Below are positions 8,298 to 17,266 of a DNA stretch of 64,000 nucleotides, in pieces. Source of the stretch: Allobosea sp. Root381 (GTDB lineage: Bacteria > Pseudomonadota > Alphaproteobacteria > Rhizobiales > Beijerinckiaceae); NCBI RefSeq assembly GCF_001429395.1, contig NZ_LMJT01000008.1, positions 62,001 to 126,000 of the forward strand, read 5' to 3'. The notes below the pieces were generated by a model that ran no database searches, was not told the DNA's origin, and saw nothing but the letters and a program-made list of their open reading frames with translations. A program made the translations under genes and the position numbers. Each line of letters opens with the position of its first letter. The stretch's first letter is position 1.

Positions 8298-9093
8298 GCG
8301 TGCCGCGCAGCGCGAAGCCGCCGTAATCGAGCCTGACCGCGCCGGTGACGCCGTTCTCATAGAGCTCGAAGGAGATCGAGTAGGACGGCGTGGTCTCGCC
8401 GGAGCCGACCTTGAAATAGGACATCGTCACCGGCCAGCGCGCCAGCTTCTCGAATTCGGGCTTCTGCAGAGGCGCTTCGGTGGGCTTCGTCTCGATGCGC
8501 TTGCCGATGACCGAGAGCGTCTCATAGACATCCTTGCCGCCGTTGGCGCCGTCATAGAGCCGGACGTTCAGCGTGTTCTGGCCGGCGCGGGCAGCCTGGA
8601 TCACCGCCTTCATCTGGGCGTTCGGGAACAGGGCGCCGGCCGCCTCGCGATGGGTCTCGGCCTTCGGGGCGCTGAGCTTGACCTCATAGCCCTCGCCGGC
8701 CTTGCTGGCCGTGCCGTCGACCGTCTCGGTCGGCGCGCCGCTCGCCGTGCTCTCGGTCCGGAAGCGATAGCTTGCGCCATCGCCGGCCTCGAAGCTCGTC
8801 GTGCGCGCATCGATCACGCGCGGGCCGCCCTCGCCGGTCTGGAGCTGCGTGACCTGCCGGAAGGAGAGCGCATAGCCCTCGCAGGCATCGCCCGTGAAAT
8901 CGAAGGCGATGCGGCCCTTCGCCGCTTCGACGTTCTTGGCGCCCTTGGCATCGTCGAGAACGAGATCATAGACGGCCCGGTGTGGCACCAGCACGACACG
9001 CTCGGCCGACGGGGACTGTGCTCCCGCGGGTCCGGTCGCCATCGCCGCCGCAACCGCTAGGATTCCCGCAAACCCCGGACCGTTCTTCTTCAT
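8254..9093 (-). CDS. EipB-type periplasmic cell envelope integrity protein
   Basis: A 279-residue exported protein of the EipB (DUF1849) family, a periplasmic beta-spiral protein required for envelope integrity in Brucella. The start MKKNGPGFAGILAVAAAMATGPAGAQ is a clean signal peptide with cleavage expected after AGAQ. The mature part keeps the family's HRAVYDLVL opening. Two cysteines, C71 (DACEGY) and C277 (third from the end), match the conserved disulfide pair. An ATG ten codons upstream is less convincing. The gene converges on dinB with a 44-base overlap and diverges from the RidA gene. Confidence 0.88.
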   Translation of the reverse strand: MKKNGPGFAGILAVAAAMATGPAGAQSPSAERVVLVPHRAVYDLVLDDAKGAKNVEAAKGRIAFDFTGDACEGYALSFRQVTQLQTGEGGPRVIDARTTSFEAGDGASYRFRTESTASGAPTETVDGTASKAGEGYEVKLSAPKAETHREAAGALFPNAQMKAVIQAARAGQNTLNVRLYDGANGGKDVYETLSVIGKRIETKPTEAPLQKPEFEKLARWPVTMSYFKVGSGETTPSYSISFELYENGVTGAVRLDYGGFALRGTLTRLDLLPRAECAK

Positions 9094-9342
9094 GGCGCGC
9101 GCCGCTTTCGTTTGGTGGTGCATCGAATTTAGGTGCAATGCCGCAATGGCGCAAACAAGGCATTGCGGGCGCCAGATCGTCGCGGGCAGGCCGGCGTCGG
9201 GCAGCGCGAAATCCGCGCGCGCCACTGCCTGCCGGGCATGGCGAGCGCGCTTGCGGCTTCGCCGGGCATCGGCCATGAAAGGCAAAGCGCCGGTCGAGAG
9301 CTTGCTTTTCGACAGGCACGTCCCCGTGGAGAGTTTGTCCTC

Positions 9343-9816
9343 ATGAACGCCGTCGACGCCCAGCTCGCCAAACTCGGCATCACCCTCCCCGCGCCGACCG
9401 CGCCGGTCGCCAACTACGTGCCCTATGTCATCAGCGGCAACCTGCTCGTGATCTCGGGCCAGCTCTGCTTCGGGCTCGACGGCAAGCTTTCCGACGATCA
9501 CAAGGGCAAGCTCGGCGCGGAGATCTTCAACGAGGCCGGACTCGAGGCCGCGCGGCTCTGCGCCATCAACGTTCTCGCCCAGGCGAAGGCTGCGCTCGGC
9601 GGGGACCTCGGCCGCATCAAGCGTTGCGTGCGCCTCGGCGGCTTCATCAACTCCGCCCCTCATTTCGCCGCACTGCCGGCGATCATGAACGGCGCGTCCG
9701 ACCTGATGGTCGAGGTGCTTGGCGACAAGGGCCGCCATGCCCGCTCGACCATCGGCGTCGCCCAGCTTCCGGCCGACGCGGCAGTCGAGGTCGAGGCCAT
9801 GTTCGAGATCGTCTAA
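9343..9816 (+). CDS. RidA/YjgF family protein
   Basis: A 157-residue member of the RidA superfamily, small trimeric proteins that hydrolyse reactive enamine/imine intermediates; this subgroup is longer than archetypal RidA. It starts MNAVDAQLAKLGITLP, with GGAGAG eight bases before the ATG. Core motifs LLVISGQL, the glycine-rich middle and the C-terminal RSTIGVAQLP stretch, with the arginine that binds substrate carboxylates in active members, are present. Its TAA overlaps the ATG of the next gene by one base, so it heads an overlapping set with GDPD, a FemAB-like protein and a hypothetical. The true substrate is unknown. Confidence 0.88.
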   Translation: MNAVDAQLAKLGITLPAPTAPVANYVPYVISGNLLVISGQLCFGLDGKLSDDHKGKLGAEIFNEAGLEAARLCAINVLAQAKAALGGDLGRIKRCVRLGGFINSAPHFAALPAIMNGASDLMVEVLGDKGRHARSTIGVAQLPADAAVEVEAMFEIV

Positions 9817-10598
9817 TGCGAGACCGGTCCATGCACGAACACGCCCATTCCGGTCTCGGCTGGCTGACCGCCCGGCCGATCGCGCATCGTGGCCTGCACG
9901 ATGCCGCGGCCGGCATCATCGAGAACAGCATCCCGGCCGCCGAGGCCGCCATCGCCGGGCGCTTCGGCATCGAATGCGACGTCCAGCTAAGCGCCGACGG
10001 CGAAGCCATGGTGTTCCATGATTTCGTGCTCGACCGGCTCACCGAGACATCCGGCAAGGTGGCGGCGCTGAAGGCGGACGCGCTCGGCGCGATCGCGCTC
10101 AAGGGCAGCGAGGCCCGGATCCCGACCTTGTCGGCCCTGCTCGACCTGATCGCCGGACGGGTTCCGCTCGTCATCGAGATCAAGAGCGGCTTCGACGGCA
10201 ACCTCGCGCTGACGCGGCGCGCGGCCGAGATCGTCGCCGACCGGCCGGGGCAACCGATCGTGTTCAAGTCGTTCGATCCGGAGATCGTCGCCGCCCTGCG
10301 TGAGATCGCTCCGGCGACCCCGCGCGGCATCGTCGCGATGAACGATTATGCCGTCTATGCCGACTACGACCATCTCGGCCCGGCCAAGCATCGCGCGATG
10401 GCGAACCTGCTGCATTTCGACGAAACCAGGCCCGACTTCCTGTCCTGGAAGGTCACGGATCTCGAAAGCGCCGCGCCCTATCTCTGCCGCAACGCGCTCG
10501 GCCTGCCGCTGATGAGCTGGACGGTGCGGACTCCGGCAGACCGCGAGATGGCGGCGCGCCATGCCGACCAGATGGTCTTCGAGGGCTTCAAACCTTGA
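9816..10598 (+). CDS. Glycerophosphodiester phosphodiesterase
   Basis: A 260-residue GDPD-family TIM-barrel enzyme that cleaves glycerophosphodiesters to sn-glycerol-3-phosphate and an alcohol. Visible catalytic elements are HRG (residues 24-26), the EN pair at 37-38, the ECDVQLS metal-binding strand, and FHDFVLDRLT with the second histidine. The C-terminus has the family's SWTVRTPADREM. There is no signal peptide, so it is cytosolic. The start ATG at 9816 overlaps the RidA stop (TAATG), and a second ATG five codons in (MHEHAHSG) is also possible. The end overlaps the next gene's TTG. Confidence 0.92.
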   Translation: MRDRSMHEHAHSGLGWLTARPIAHRGLHDAAAGIIENSIPAAEAAIAGRFGIECDVQLSADGEAMVFHDFVLDRLTETSGKVAALKADALGAIALKGSEARIPTLSALLDLIAGRVPLVIEIKSGFDGNLALTRRAAEIVADRPGQPIVFKSFDPEIVAALREIAPATPRGIVAMNDYAVYADYDHLGPAKHRAMANLLHFDETRPDFLSWKVTDLESAAPYLCRNALGLPLMSWTVRTPADREMAARHADQMVFEGFKP

Positions 10599-11836
10599 AT
10601 CAGGACGGGCGCGGCGACCTCAGGGTCCGCGTCGCGACCTCGCTCAAGACCATCCCGGCCGGCGCCTGGAACGCCTGCGCCAATCCGGGCGCGTTCGGCG
10701 CATTGCTGGACGCGCCTGGCCCCGCTGCTGCCGCGGCGCAGCCGGGGCTGGACAGCGACAATCCCTTCGTCTCGCATGAATTCCTGCGCGTATTGGAGGA
10801 GAGCGGCTGCATCGGCGGACGCACCGGCTGGTCGCCGGCTTATCTCCTCGTCGAGGATGCGGCGGGAGCACTGCTCGCAGCGGCGCCGAGCTTCCTGAAG
10901 AGCCACAGCCAGGGCGAATACGTCTTCGACCACGGCTGGGCCGATGCCTATGAACGTGCCGGCGGGCGCTACTATCCCAAGCTGCAGGTCGCCGCCCCCT
11001 TCACTCCGGCGACCGGTCCGCGCCTGCTGGTCGCTGACGGGCCACGCGCGGACGAGGCGCGCGTGGGCCTGATCGCCGGGCTGGAGGCGCTGCGCGAGCA
11101 GACGCAGGCCTCCTCCGTGCATGTCACCTTCGCGCAGGAGCCCGACGTCGCAGCGCTGCGCGAGGCCGGCTATCTCGAACGGCACGACCTGCAGTTCCAC
11201 TGGCTGAACGAGGGCTTCGGCAGCTATGGCGACTTCCTGGCGACGCTCGCATCGCGCAAGCGCAAGGCACTGAAGCGCGAACGCCGCGAGGCGCTGTCCG
11301 TCGGGATCACGGTGGAGGTGCTCTCGGGCAGTGACCTCACCGAGGATGTCTGGGACGATTTCCACGCCTTCTACCAGGATACCGGCGCGCGCAAATGGGG
11401 CCGGCCCTATCTCAACCGCGCCTTCTTCTCCGCCGTCGGGGCGGCAATGGGCGAGCGCATCGTGCTGGTGATGGCGCGGCGTGCCGGGCGCTACATCGCG
11501 GGCGCGATCAATTTCCGCGGCGCCAACACGCTATATGGTCGCAACTGGGGCTGCATCGAGGACCACCCCTTTCTCCATTTCGAGCTCTGCTACCATCAGG
11601 CGATCGACTACGCGATCGCGCATGGGCTCACGCGCGTCGAGGCCGGCGCCCAGGGCGAGCACAAGGTCGCGCGCGGCTACCGTCCGGTGGTGACGCGCTC
11701 GCTGCACGATCTCGCCGATTCGGGCCTGCGGCGGGCGGTGGCGAACTATCTGGGCGAAGAGCGGCAGCATATCGAGCAGGCGCGTGAAGCGCTCATGGCC
11801 GAAAGTCCGTTCAGGAAAGACGGGGGCGACGCGTGA
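10595..11836 (+). CDS. FemAB/GNAT-like protein (DUF482)
   Basis: A 413-residue protein of the FemAB-like DUF482 (PF04339) family, annotated in related genomes as peptidoglycan-biosynthesis or GNAT acetyltransferase-like. The start is TTG within TTGA shared with the GDPD stop. Recognisable pieces are DNPFVSHEFLRVLEESG near residue 50, FDHGWADAYERAG, PKLQVAAPFTPATG, and the C-terminal FRGANTLYGRNWG and FELCYHQAIDYAI. The double acyltransferase fold is known for the family. The donor and acceptor are unknown, so an envelope role is only a suggestion. It ends in a four-base GTGA overlap with the following gene. Confidence 0.85.
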   Translation: MNQDGRGDLRVRVATSLKTIPAGAWNACANPGAFGALLDAPGPAAAAAQPGLDSDNPFVSHEFLRVLEESGCIGGRTGWSPAYLLVEDAAGALLAAAPSFLKSHSQGEYVFDHGWADAYERAGGRYYPKLQVAAPFTPATGPRLLVADGPRADEARVGLIAGLEALREQTQASSVHVTFAQEPDVAALREAGYLERHDLQFHWLNEGFGSYGDFLATLASRKRKALKRERREALSVGITVEVLSGSDLTEDVWDDFHAFYQDTGARKWGRPYLNRAFFSAVGAAMGERIVLVMARRAGRYIAGAINFRGANTLYGRNWGCIEDHPFLHFELCYHQAIDYAIAHGLTRVEAGAQGEHKVARGYRPVVTRSLHDLADSGLRRAVANYLGEERQHIEQAREALMAESPFRKDGGDA

Positions 11837-12663
11837 GTGACGGAGCCGCACCCGCGGCAGCGAGCCATTCTGCCACGTTCTCCAGCGATGCGGAGCTCGG
11901 CTATCAGCGCAACCGCACGGCTTTTGCACCGGGTGCGCCGCTGCTGCTCGACGAGCCCTATCGCCTGGCGCATCTGCCGCTGGTGGCGCCGGACCATCCG
12001 AATGTGATCGCGCGTCAGGATGGCCGCTATTATGAGATGGGGCGGCATCCGACCGTGTTCTCGCTCGTTCTGCCGATCGACGCGGCGCTAGTGGCGGCAT
12101 CGGCGGCCTTGGTAAGGCTCGACGACGAACTGCGGTGCGCGTCCTTTGCGCGAAAAATCGCCTGGGATCTCCTGCCGCGCCGGGCGGACCGGCTGCACGC
12201 CACGCTCTGCGGCACGCTCTCGACCGGCGAGGCGCCCGTCATCGACCGGGCGACCCGAGAGGCAATCGCCGCCATCGGCCCGTTCCAGGTCGAGCTCCGC
12301 GGGCTGTTCTCGGGCAACGTCAATCGTGGACGGCTCTATCTGCGGGCCTATCCCGAGACGCGCGATGGGCCGAACCCGCTGCAGGCCATCCAGCAGGCCG
12401 TCGGGCGTCCGCCGTCCGACCTCTACCTCGTTGGCCTCTATAACCTGACCGACGACCTTGACGCCGAGGAAACGGCGACGCTCGCCGAATTGATCGCGCG
12501 CTGGTGGGGCGAGCCGCTGCTCCGCTTCGAGGCGACGGCGCTCTGGCTCCTCGGCTGCCGGGACGATCTGGTGCTCGATGCCGAGCTGACGGAGGTGCTG
12601 CCGCTGCATGATGGCCCGGCAGGCCCGCTGCCCAGGCTTGCGTCCGTGATGCCCGAGCCTTGA
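11833..12663 (+). CDS. Uncharacterised protein (276 aa)
   Basis: A 276-residue soluble protein starting at GTG in a GTGA overlap with the FemAB-like gene. I do not recognise it with confidence. The region DRLHATLCGTL near residue 118 contains an HxT motif, and RGRLYLRAYPETRDGPNPLQ follows about 50 residues later. This is vaguely like one half of a 2H phosphoesterase (2'-5' RNA-ligase-like) fold, but the second HxT is missing, so I do not claim that activity. A preceding stretch, PDHPNVIARQDGRYYEMGRHPTVFS, looks structured. The coupling to RidA, GDPD and FemAB-like genes is the main functional clue. Confidence 0.75.
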   Translation: MSDGAAPAAASHSATFSSDAELGYQRNRTAFAPGAPLLLDEPYRLAHLPLVAPDHPNVIARQDGRYYEMGRHPTVFSLVLPIDAALVAASAALVRLDDELRCASFARKIAWDLLPRRADRLHATLCGTLSTGEAPVIDRATREAIAAIGPFQVELRGLFSGNVNRGRLYLRAYPETRDGPNPLQAIQQAVGRPPSDLYLVGLYNLTDDLDAEETATLAELIARWWGEPLLRFEATALWLLGCRDDLVLDAELTEVLPLHDGPAGPLPRLASVMPEP

Positions 12664-12729
12664 CGCGGCCACCCGCCCCGCGACAGGCTGGCGCCAGCTT
12701 TCAGCCCTCTCCTTTCCCGGACACCCCGC

Positions 12730-13158
12730 ATGACCGCATACGACCCCTCCAACGTCTTCGCCAAGATCCTGCGCGGCGAGCTGCCCTCGCAAACCGTCTA
12801 TGAGGACGCAGAGACGATCGCGATCATGGACATCATGCCGCGCGCCGAGGGGCATGTGCTGGTCGTTCCCAAGGCAGCCTGCCGCAACGTGCTCGATGCG
12901 CCGCCGGACGCCCTCAAGGCGGTCGCCCTGACGACGCAGACGCTGGCCCGCGCCGTCAAGGCCGCCTTCGGCGCCGATGGCGTGACCATCCAGCAGTTCA
13001 ACGAGCCGGCCGGCGGGCAGGTCGTGTTCCACCTCCATGTGCATGTGATGCCGCGCTTCGACGGCGTGGCCCTGCGGCCGCATACGGGTGCGATGGAGAA
13101 ACCAGACGTGCTGACGGCGAATGCCGACAGGATCAGGACCGCGCTGAAGGAACTCTGA
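12730..13158 (+). CDS. HIT family nucleotide-binding hydrolase
   Basis: A 142-residue histidine-triad protein that hydrolyses nucleoside phosphoramidates or dinucleoside polyphosphates. The triad HLHVHV (H101, H103, H105) is intact. The opening NVFAKILRGELPSQTVYEDAE and the middle GHVLVVPK are standard for the Hint-like branch. It starts at ATG 12730, 66 bases after the preceding gene, and ends 9 bases before the convergent azlD stop. A housekeeping role is likely and the physiological substrate is unknown. Confidence 0.93.
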   Translation: MTAYDPSNVFAKILRGELPSQTVYEDAETIAIMDIMPRAEGHVLVVPKAACRNVLDAPPDALKAVALTTQTLARAVKAAFGADGVTIQQFNEPAGGQVVFHLHVHVMPRFDGVALRPHTGAMEKPDVLTANADRIRTALKEL

Positions 13159-13167
13159 GATCGCGGC

Positions 13168-13530
13168 TCAGGCCGACGCCGCCAGCCAGGCGCCGCCGAT
13201 CAGCACCGCCTCGCCGGCGAGTACGGCGAAGAGAAGCCGGCGGCGATCGACCAGCATGACGGCCAGGGTCGCGGCGAGCGCCGCAACCCGGATGAACAAG
13301 GGCACGGCCGCCAACGCGCCCGGCGGCGCAACGATCAGCTTCGCGACAATCCCTGCAAGCAGCGCCGTCGCGACCGCCCTCACCCATTCGAGCGCCGGTG
13401 AATCGGGATCGATCCGCCGCGCGAAGGCGACGGCGAGCCAGCGCCAGATCTCGGTCGGCAGCACGGCGAAGACCAGCAAGGCCAGATAGGGCCAGAGCGG
13501 GCCGTCGAGCCAGGGAATGGGTTGCGTCAT
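13168..13530 (-). CDS. AzlD family small permease subunit
   Basis: A 120-residue membrane protein with about four hydrophobic helices, of the AzlD family. AzlD pairs with AzlC to export branched-chain amino acids or analogues (as in Bacillus AzlCD or E. coli YgaZH). It starts MTQPIPWLDGPLWPYLALL at 13530, overlapping the azlC stop in ATGA, so the two are coupled. The conserved LPTEIWRWLAV motif after the first helix is visible. The substrate here is inferred from the family only. Confidence 0.88.
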   Translation of the reverse strand: MTQPIPWLDGPLWPYLALLVFAVLPTEIWRWLAVAFARRIDPDSPALEWVRAVATALLAGIVAKLIVAPPGALAAVPLFIRVAALAATLAVMLVDRRRLLFAVLAGEAVLIGGAWLAASA

Positions 13531-14249
13531 GGACCCCGCTTCCGCGGCCGGAAGAAGAAGGCGATCGTGCCGGCGACCAGCCCCGCCACGATCAGGTCGA
13601 AGCCACCGCCGATGAAGCGATCGCAGATCGGCGCCAGTGCCAGCCCGAGAACGATCGCGACGATGTCGCCCCGGTGCCGCAGCCCCGCCGAGAGCGAGGC
13701 CAGGAAGAAGATCGGCGTCAGGCAGAGCAACCCCGCCGCGAGCGGGATCGGCAGTTCGCCCAGCAGGTAATAGCCGAGGAAGGTTCCGATCGAGCTGACC
13801 AGCATGCAGGTATTGGCGAAGGCCAGGAAATAGACGACCCGCTGATGCGGCGGCATGCCCGGCAAACGGCGAAGACCCTCCGTCCAGGCGGTCACGGCGA
13901 CGTAATGCGCCAGCAGAAGCTGCATGCGGACGCTTTGCCCCGGCCGCTGCAGCAGCGGCATGATCGCGACCGTCATCGGCAGGAAACGCAGCGAGGCGAA
14001 GCCTATGGCAAGCGCGATCGCGCTCCAGGCCGCGCCGGTCGCGATCGAGGCGAAGAAGATGACCTGCGACGGGCCGGCCCAGACCAGGATGGTCGAGAGC
14101 ACGGCGACCTCGACGGGGTAGCCGACATCCCGGGCCAGCGAGCCTATGCCCACAAGCCCGAAGCCGACCACCCAGGCCGGCAGCGACAGCGCATCGCGCA
14201 TGCCGGCCAGCGCCACGCGCCTGCGGCTCCAATCGGCTGAGACGGTCAT
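13527..14249 (-). CDS. AzlC family branched-chain amino acid exporter subunit
   Basis: A 240-residue integral membrane protein with the AzlC signature region LVWAGPSQVIFFASIATGA and FASLRFLPM after the first helices. With AzlD it forms a two-component exporter for branched-chain amino acids or structurally similar compounds. The start MTVSADWSRRRVALAGMRDA gives a typical short cytoplasmic N-terminus. It overlaps azlD by four bases. No regulator lies beside it. The 150 bases upstream, up to the clpA operon end, show nothing I can name. Confidence 0.9.
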   Translation of the reverse strand: MTVSADWSRRRVALAGMRDALSLPAWVVGFGLVGIGSLARDVGYPVEVAVLSTILVWAGPSQVIFFASIATGAAWSAIALAIGFASLRFLPMTVAIMPLLQRPGQSVRMQLLLAHYVAVTAWTEGLRRLPGMPPHQRVVYFLAFANTCMLVSSIGTFLGYYLLGELPIPLAAGLLCLTPIFFLASLSAGLRHRGDIVAIVLGLALAPICDRFIGGGFDLIVAGLVAGTIAFFFRPRKRGP

Positions 14250-14399
14250 GAGAGGATCGGCACGCTGCGGCCCGGCTCCGTGGCCCGGCGGCCAGATCGG
14301 CGGGCTAGCTTAGCCTACTAGCGCGCCCGGCCGCGTCGACGGAGCCCCAGCGATGGGGAGTCGGCTGTGCGCTGGCTGCAAAGCCCGATGGCCAGAAGC

Positions 14400-14675
14400 C
14401 TAAAGGGACTTGAGCGCAATCCCGATCAGCTCATTGCCGAAATCGACGAGTTCCTTGGGGATGCCGCCGACCGATTTCACACCGAGATAGATCAGGTAGA
14501 CGAAAGCCGGCACCAGGATCCAGCCCAGCACCTCCTCGAACATCTTGCGCTTCCGGCGGCGCCGGTCGCGCTTTTCGAACCAGCTCAGCTTTTCCTTCTG
14601 CGGCCGTGCCGCGCGCTCCGGCGCCGGCTCGGCCGCATGAGCCAGGACGGGGTCTGTCTTGCGTTTGAAGAACAC
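14400..14675 (-). CDS. Small basic membrane protein downstream of clpA
   Basis: A 91-residue protein starting at GTG 14675, four bases after the clpA stop, so it is the third gene of a clpS-clpA operon. The N-terminal half is strongly charged, including KRDRRRRKRKMFEE. It is followed by one transmembrane segment, LGWILVPAFVYLIYLGVKSV, and a short tail. I do not recognise a family. Possible roles as a membrane anchor or an unrelated hitchhiker are speculation. An upstream GAGAGC could serve as ribosome site. Confidence 0.6.
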   Translation of the reverse strand: MFFKRKTDPVLAHAAEPAPERAARPQKEKLSWFEKRDRRRRKRKMFEEVLGWILVPAFVYLIYLGVKSVGGIPKELVDFGNELIGIALKSL

Positions 14676-14679
14676 GCTC

Positions 14680-17220
14680 TCAAGCCTTGGTCAGCGGAAC
14701 CTTCGGAACGGTGCGGACCGCCCGCTGCGCCTTCGGCGCATCGGGAGTCTTGCCGTCGTCATTGCCCTTACCACCCTTGGAGCCCTTGCCGCCACCGCGA
14801 CGTGGCTTGGCCGAGACAGGCTTCGCAGCGGCCGACGCCTTCGCGCGCGGCTTGCGGGCGCGCTGCTCGGCTGCGGCCGCGACGTCCTTCTCCGGCTTGG
14901 GCTTGACCGGGCCGTCCGGGAATTCGAGGCCGAGCACCTTGATGCCGGTCTCCGACTGGACCACGACGACCTTGACCGCGCCGCCGTTCTTGAGGCGCCC
15001 GAACAGGACCTCGTCGGCCAGCGGCGTCTTGATCGTCTGCTGGATCAGCCGCGCCATCGGGCGGGCGCCCATCGCCTCGTCATAGCCGTTCTCGACCAGC
15101 CACTCGCGCGCCTCGTCGGAGAGCTCGATCGTGACGTTGCGGTCGGCCAGCTGCGCCTCGAGCTGCAGCACGAACTTGTCGACGACGCGGGCGACGACCG
15201 TCTTCGGCAGGTGGCCGAAGGAGATCACCGAGTCGAGGCGGTTGCGGAATTCCGGCGCGAACAGCTTGTTGATCGCCTCGGTATCGTCACCCTCGCGCTT
15301 GCTGCGGGTGAAGCCATAGGCGTTGCGGGCCATGTCGGCGGCTCCCGCATTGGTGGTCATGATCAGGATGACGTTCCTGAAATCGACCTGCTTGCCGTTG
15401 TTGTCGGTCAGCTTGCCGTGATCCATCACCTGCAGGAGGATGTTGAACAGGTCGGGATGAGCCTTCTCGATCTCGTCGAGCAGAAGCACGCAATGCGGGT
15501 GCTGGTCGATCTGATCGGTCAGCAGGCCTCCCTGATCGAATCCGACATAGCCCGGAGGCGCGCCGATCAGCCGCGAGACGGTATGGCGCTCCATATACTC
15601 CGACATGTCGAACCGAACGAGCTCGACGCCGAGCGAGGACGACAGCTGGCGCGCGACCTCGGTCTTGCCGACGCCGGTCGGCCCCGCGAAGAGATAGCAG
15701 CCGATCGGCTTCTCGCCATCCCGCAGACCGGCGCGGGCGAGCTTGATCGAGGAGGACAGCGCCTCGATCGCCTTTTCCTGCCCGTAGACGGTGCGCTTCA
15801 GAGTGGTCTCGAGATTGCGCAGGACTTCGGCATCGTTCTTCGAAACCGTCTTGGCCGGGATGCGCGCCATGGTGGCGATCGCAGCCTCGATCTCCTTCAC
15901 GCCGATCGTCTTCTTGCGCTTGTTCTCGGTCACCAGCATCTGCGAGGCGCCGGTCTCGTCGATCACGTCGATCGCCTTGTCCGGCAGCTTGCGGTCATGG
16001 ATGTAGCGGGCCGAGAGCTCCACCGCCGCCTTGATGGCGTCGTTGGTGTAGCGAAGCTTGTGGAACTCCTCGAAATAGGGCTTCAGCCCCTTCAGTATCT
16101 CGATCGTGTCCGGGATCGACGGCTCGTTGACGTCGATCTTCTGGAAGCGGCGGACCAGCGCCCGGTCCTTTTCGAAATACTGCCGATATTCCTTGTAGGT
16201 CGTCGAGCCGATGCAGCGCAGCCCGCCCGAGGCGAGCGCGGGCTTGAGCAGGTTCGAGGCATCCATGGCACCACCCGAAGTCGCACCGGCGCCGATCACC
16301 GTGTGGATCTCGTCGATGAACATGATCGCCTTGGGATGGGCCTCGATCTCCTTCATCACCTGCTTGAGGCGCTCTTCGAAATCGCCGCGATAGCGCGTGC
16401 CGGCAAGCAGCGTGCCCATGTCGAGCGAGAAGACAGTCGCGTCCTCAAGCACCTCCGGCACCTCGCCGCGGATGATCTTCAGGGCCAGCCCCTCGGCGAT
16501 GGCCGTCTTGCCGACGCCGGGCTCGCCGACCAGCAGCGGGTTGTTCTTCTGGCGGCGGCAGAGGATCTGAATCGTGCGCTGCACCTCGGCCTCGCGGCCG
16601 ATCAGCGGATCGATGCGCCCGTCCCTCGCCTTCCGATTCAGGTTGACGCAGTAAGCATCGAGCGCGCTTTCCTTTTTCTTCTTGTCCTTGTCGGCGTCAT
16701 TGCCCTGGTCAGCGCGCGAGTCGCGCTGCTGCTCGGGCTCCTCCTCGGCGCCGCGGACGGGCCGCGGCTCGCTTGCGCCGGGGCGCTTGGCGATGCCGTG
16801 GCTGATGTAGTTGACCGCGTCGTAGCGCGTCATGTCCTGCTCCTGCAGGAAATAGGCGGCATGACTCTCGCGCTCGGCGAACATGGCAACGAGCACATTG
16901 GCGCCGGTCACTTCCTCGCGACCAGAGGACTGGACATGGATCACCGCCCGCTGGATCACGCGCTGGAAGCCGGCGGTCGGCTTCGAATCATCGCGCCCGT
17001 CCGTGATCAGATTGGCCAACTCCGCGTCGATATAGTCGACGAGGTTGCGCCTGAGCATGTCGAGATCGACGCTGCAGGCGCGCATGACCGCGGCTGCATC
17101 CTGGTCATCGACCAGCGCGAGCAGCAGGTGCTCCAGCGTGGCGTATTCGTGGTGGCGCTCATTGGCGAGGGCAAGAGCCCGGTGAAGCGCCTGTTCGAGA
17201 CTGCGCGAGAAACTCGGCAC
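14680..17220 (-). CDS. clpA: ATP-dependent Clp protease ATPase subunit ClpA
   Basis: An 846-residue AAA+ unfoldase that feeds substrates into ClpP and accepts N-degron substrates from ClpS. The Clp N-domain occupies about residues 1-145. A charged linker (KDKKKKESALDAY) leads to D1 with Walker A GEPGVGKT and Walker B MFIDEIHT. D2 has GPTGVGKT and LLLDEIEKAHPD. The ClpP-docking loop region reads AYGFTRSK where E. coli has its IGL motif. The C-terminus has a lysine, alanine, proline and glycine-rich tail of about 80 residues with GGGKGSKGGKG, longer than E. coli ClpA (758 residues). It lies 46 bases downstream of clpS. Confidence 0.96.
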   Translation of the reverse strand: MPSFSRSLEQALHRALALANERHHEYATLEHLLLALVDDQDAAAVMRACSVDLDMLRRNLVDYIDAELANLITDGRDDSKPTAGFQRVIQRAVIHVQSSGREEVTGANVLVAMFAERESHAAYFLQEQDMTRYDAVNYISHGIAKRPGASEPRPVRGAEEEPEQQRDSRADQGNDADKDKKKKESALDAYCVNLNRKARDGRIDPLIGREAEVQRTIQILCRRQKNNPLLVGEPGVGKTAIAEGLALKIIRGEVPEVLEDATVFSLDMGTLLAGTRYRGDFEERLKQVMKEIEAHPKAIMFIDEIHTVIGAGATSGGAMDASNLLKPALASGGLRCIGSTTYKEYRQYFEKDRALVRRFQKIDVNEPSIPDTIEILKGLKPYFEEFHKLRYTNDAIKAAVELSARYIHDRKLPDKAIDVIDETGASQMLVTENKRKKTIGVKEIEAAIATMARIPAKTVSKNDAEVLRNLETTLKRTVYGQEKAIEALSSSIKLARAGLRDGEKPIGCYLFAGPTGVGKTEVARQLSSSLGVELVRFDMSEYMERHTVSRLIGAPPGYVGFDQGGLLTDQIDQHPHCVLLLDEIEKAHPDLFNILLQVMDHGKLTDNNGKQVDFRNVILIMTTNAGAADMARNAYGFTRSKREGDDTEAINKLFAPEFRNRLDSVISFGHLPKTVVARVVDKFVLQLEAQLADRNVTIELSDEAREWLVENGYDEAMGARPMARLIQQTIKTPLADEVLFGRLKNGGAVKVVVVQSETGIKVLGLEFPDGPVKPKPEKDVAAAAEQRARKPRAKASAAAKPVSAKPRRGGGKGSKGGKGNDDGKTPDAPKAQRAVRTVPKVPLTKA

Positions 17221-17266
17221 GGATAGCGCTCCTATTCCGTTTCCAGATGGGTATGCTGACGCAAAA

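Noticed and set aside
14659..17226. Plus-strand 855-residue open frame
   Set aside because: It lies wholly opposite clpA, whose protein matches the family along its full length. The plus-strand product is a low-complexity antisense artefact of GC-rich codons.
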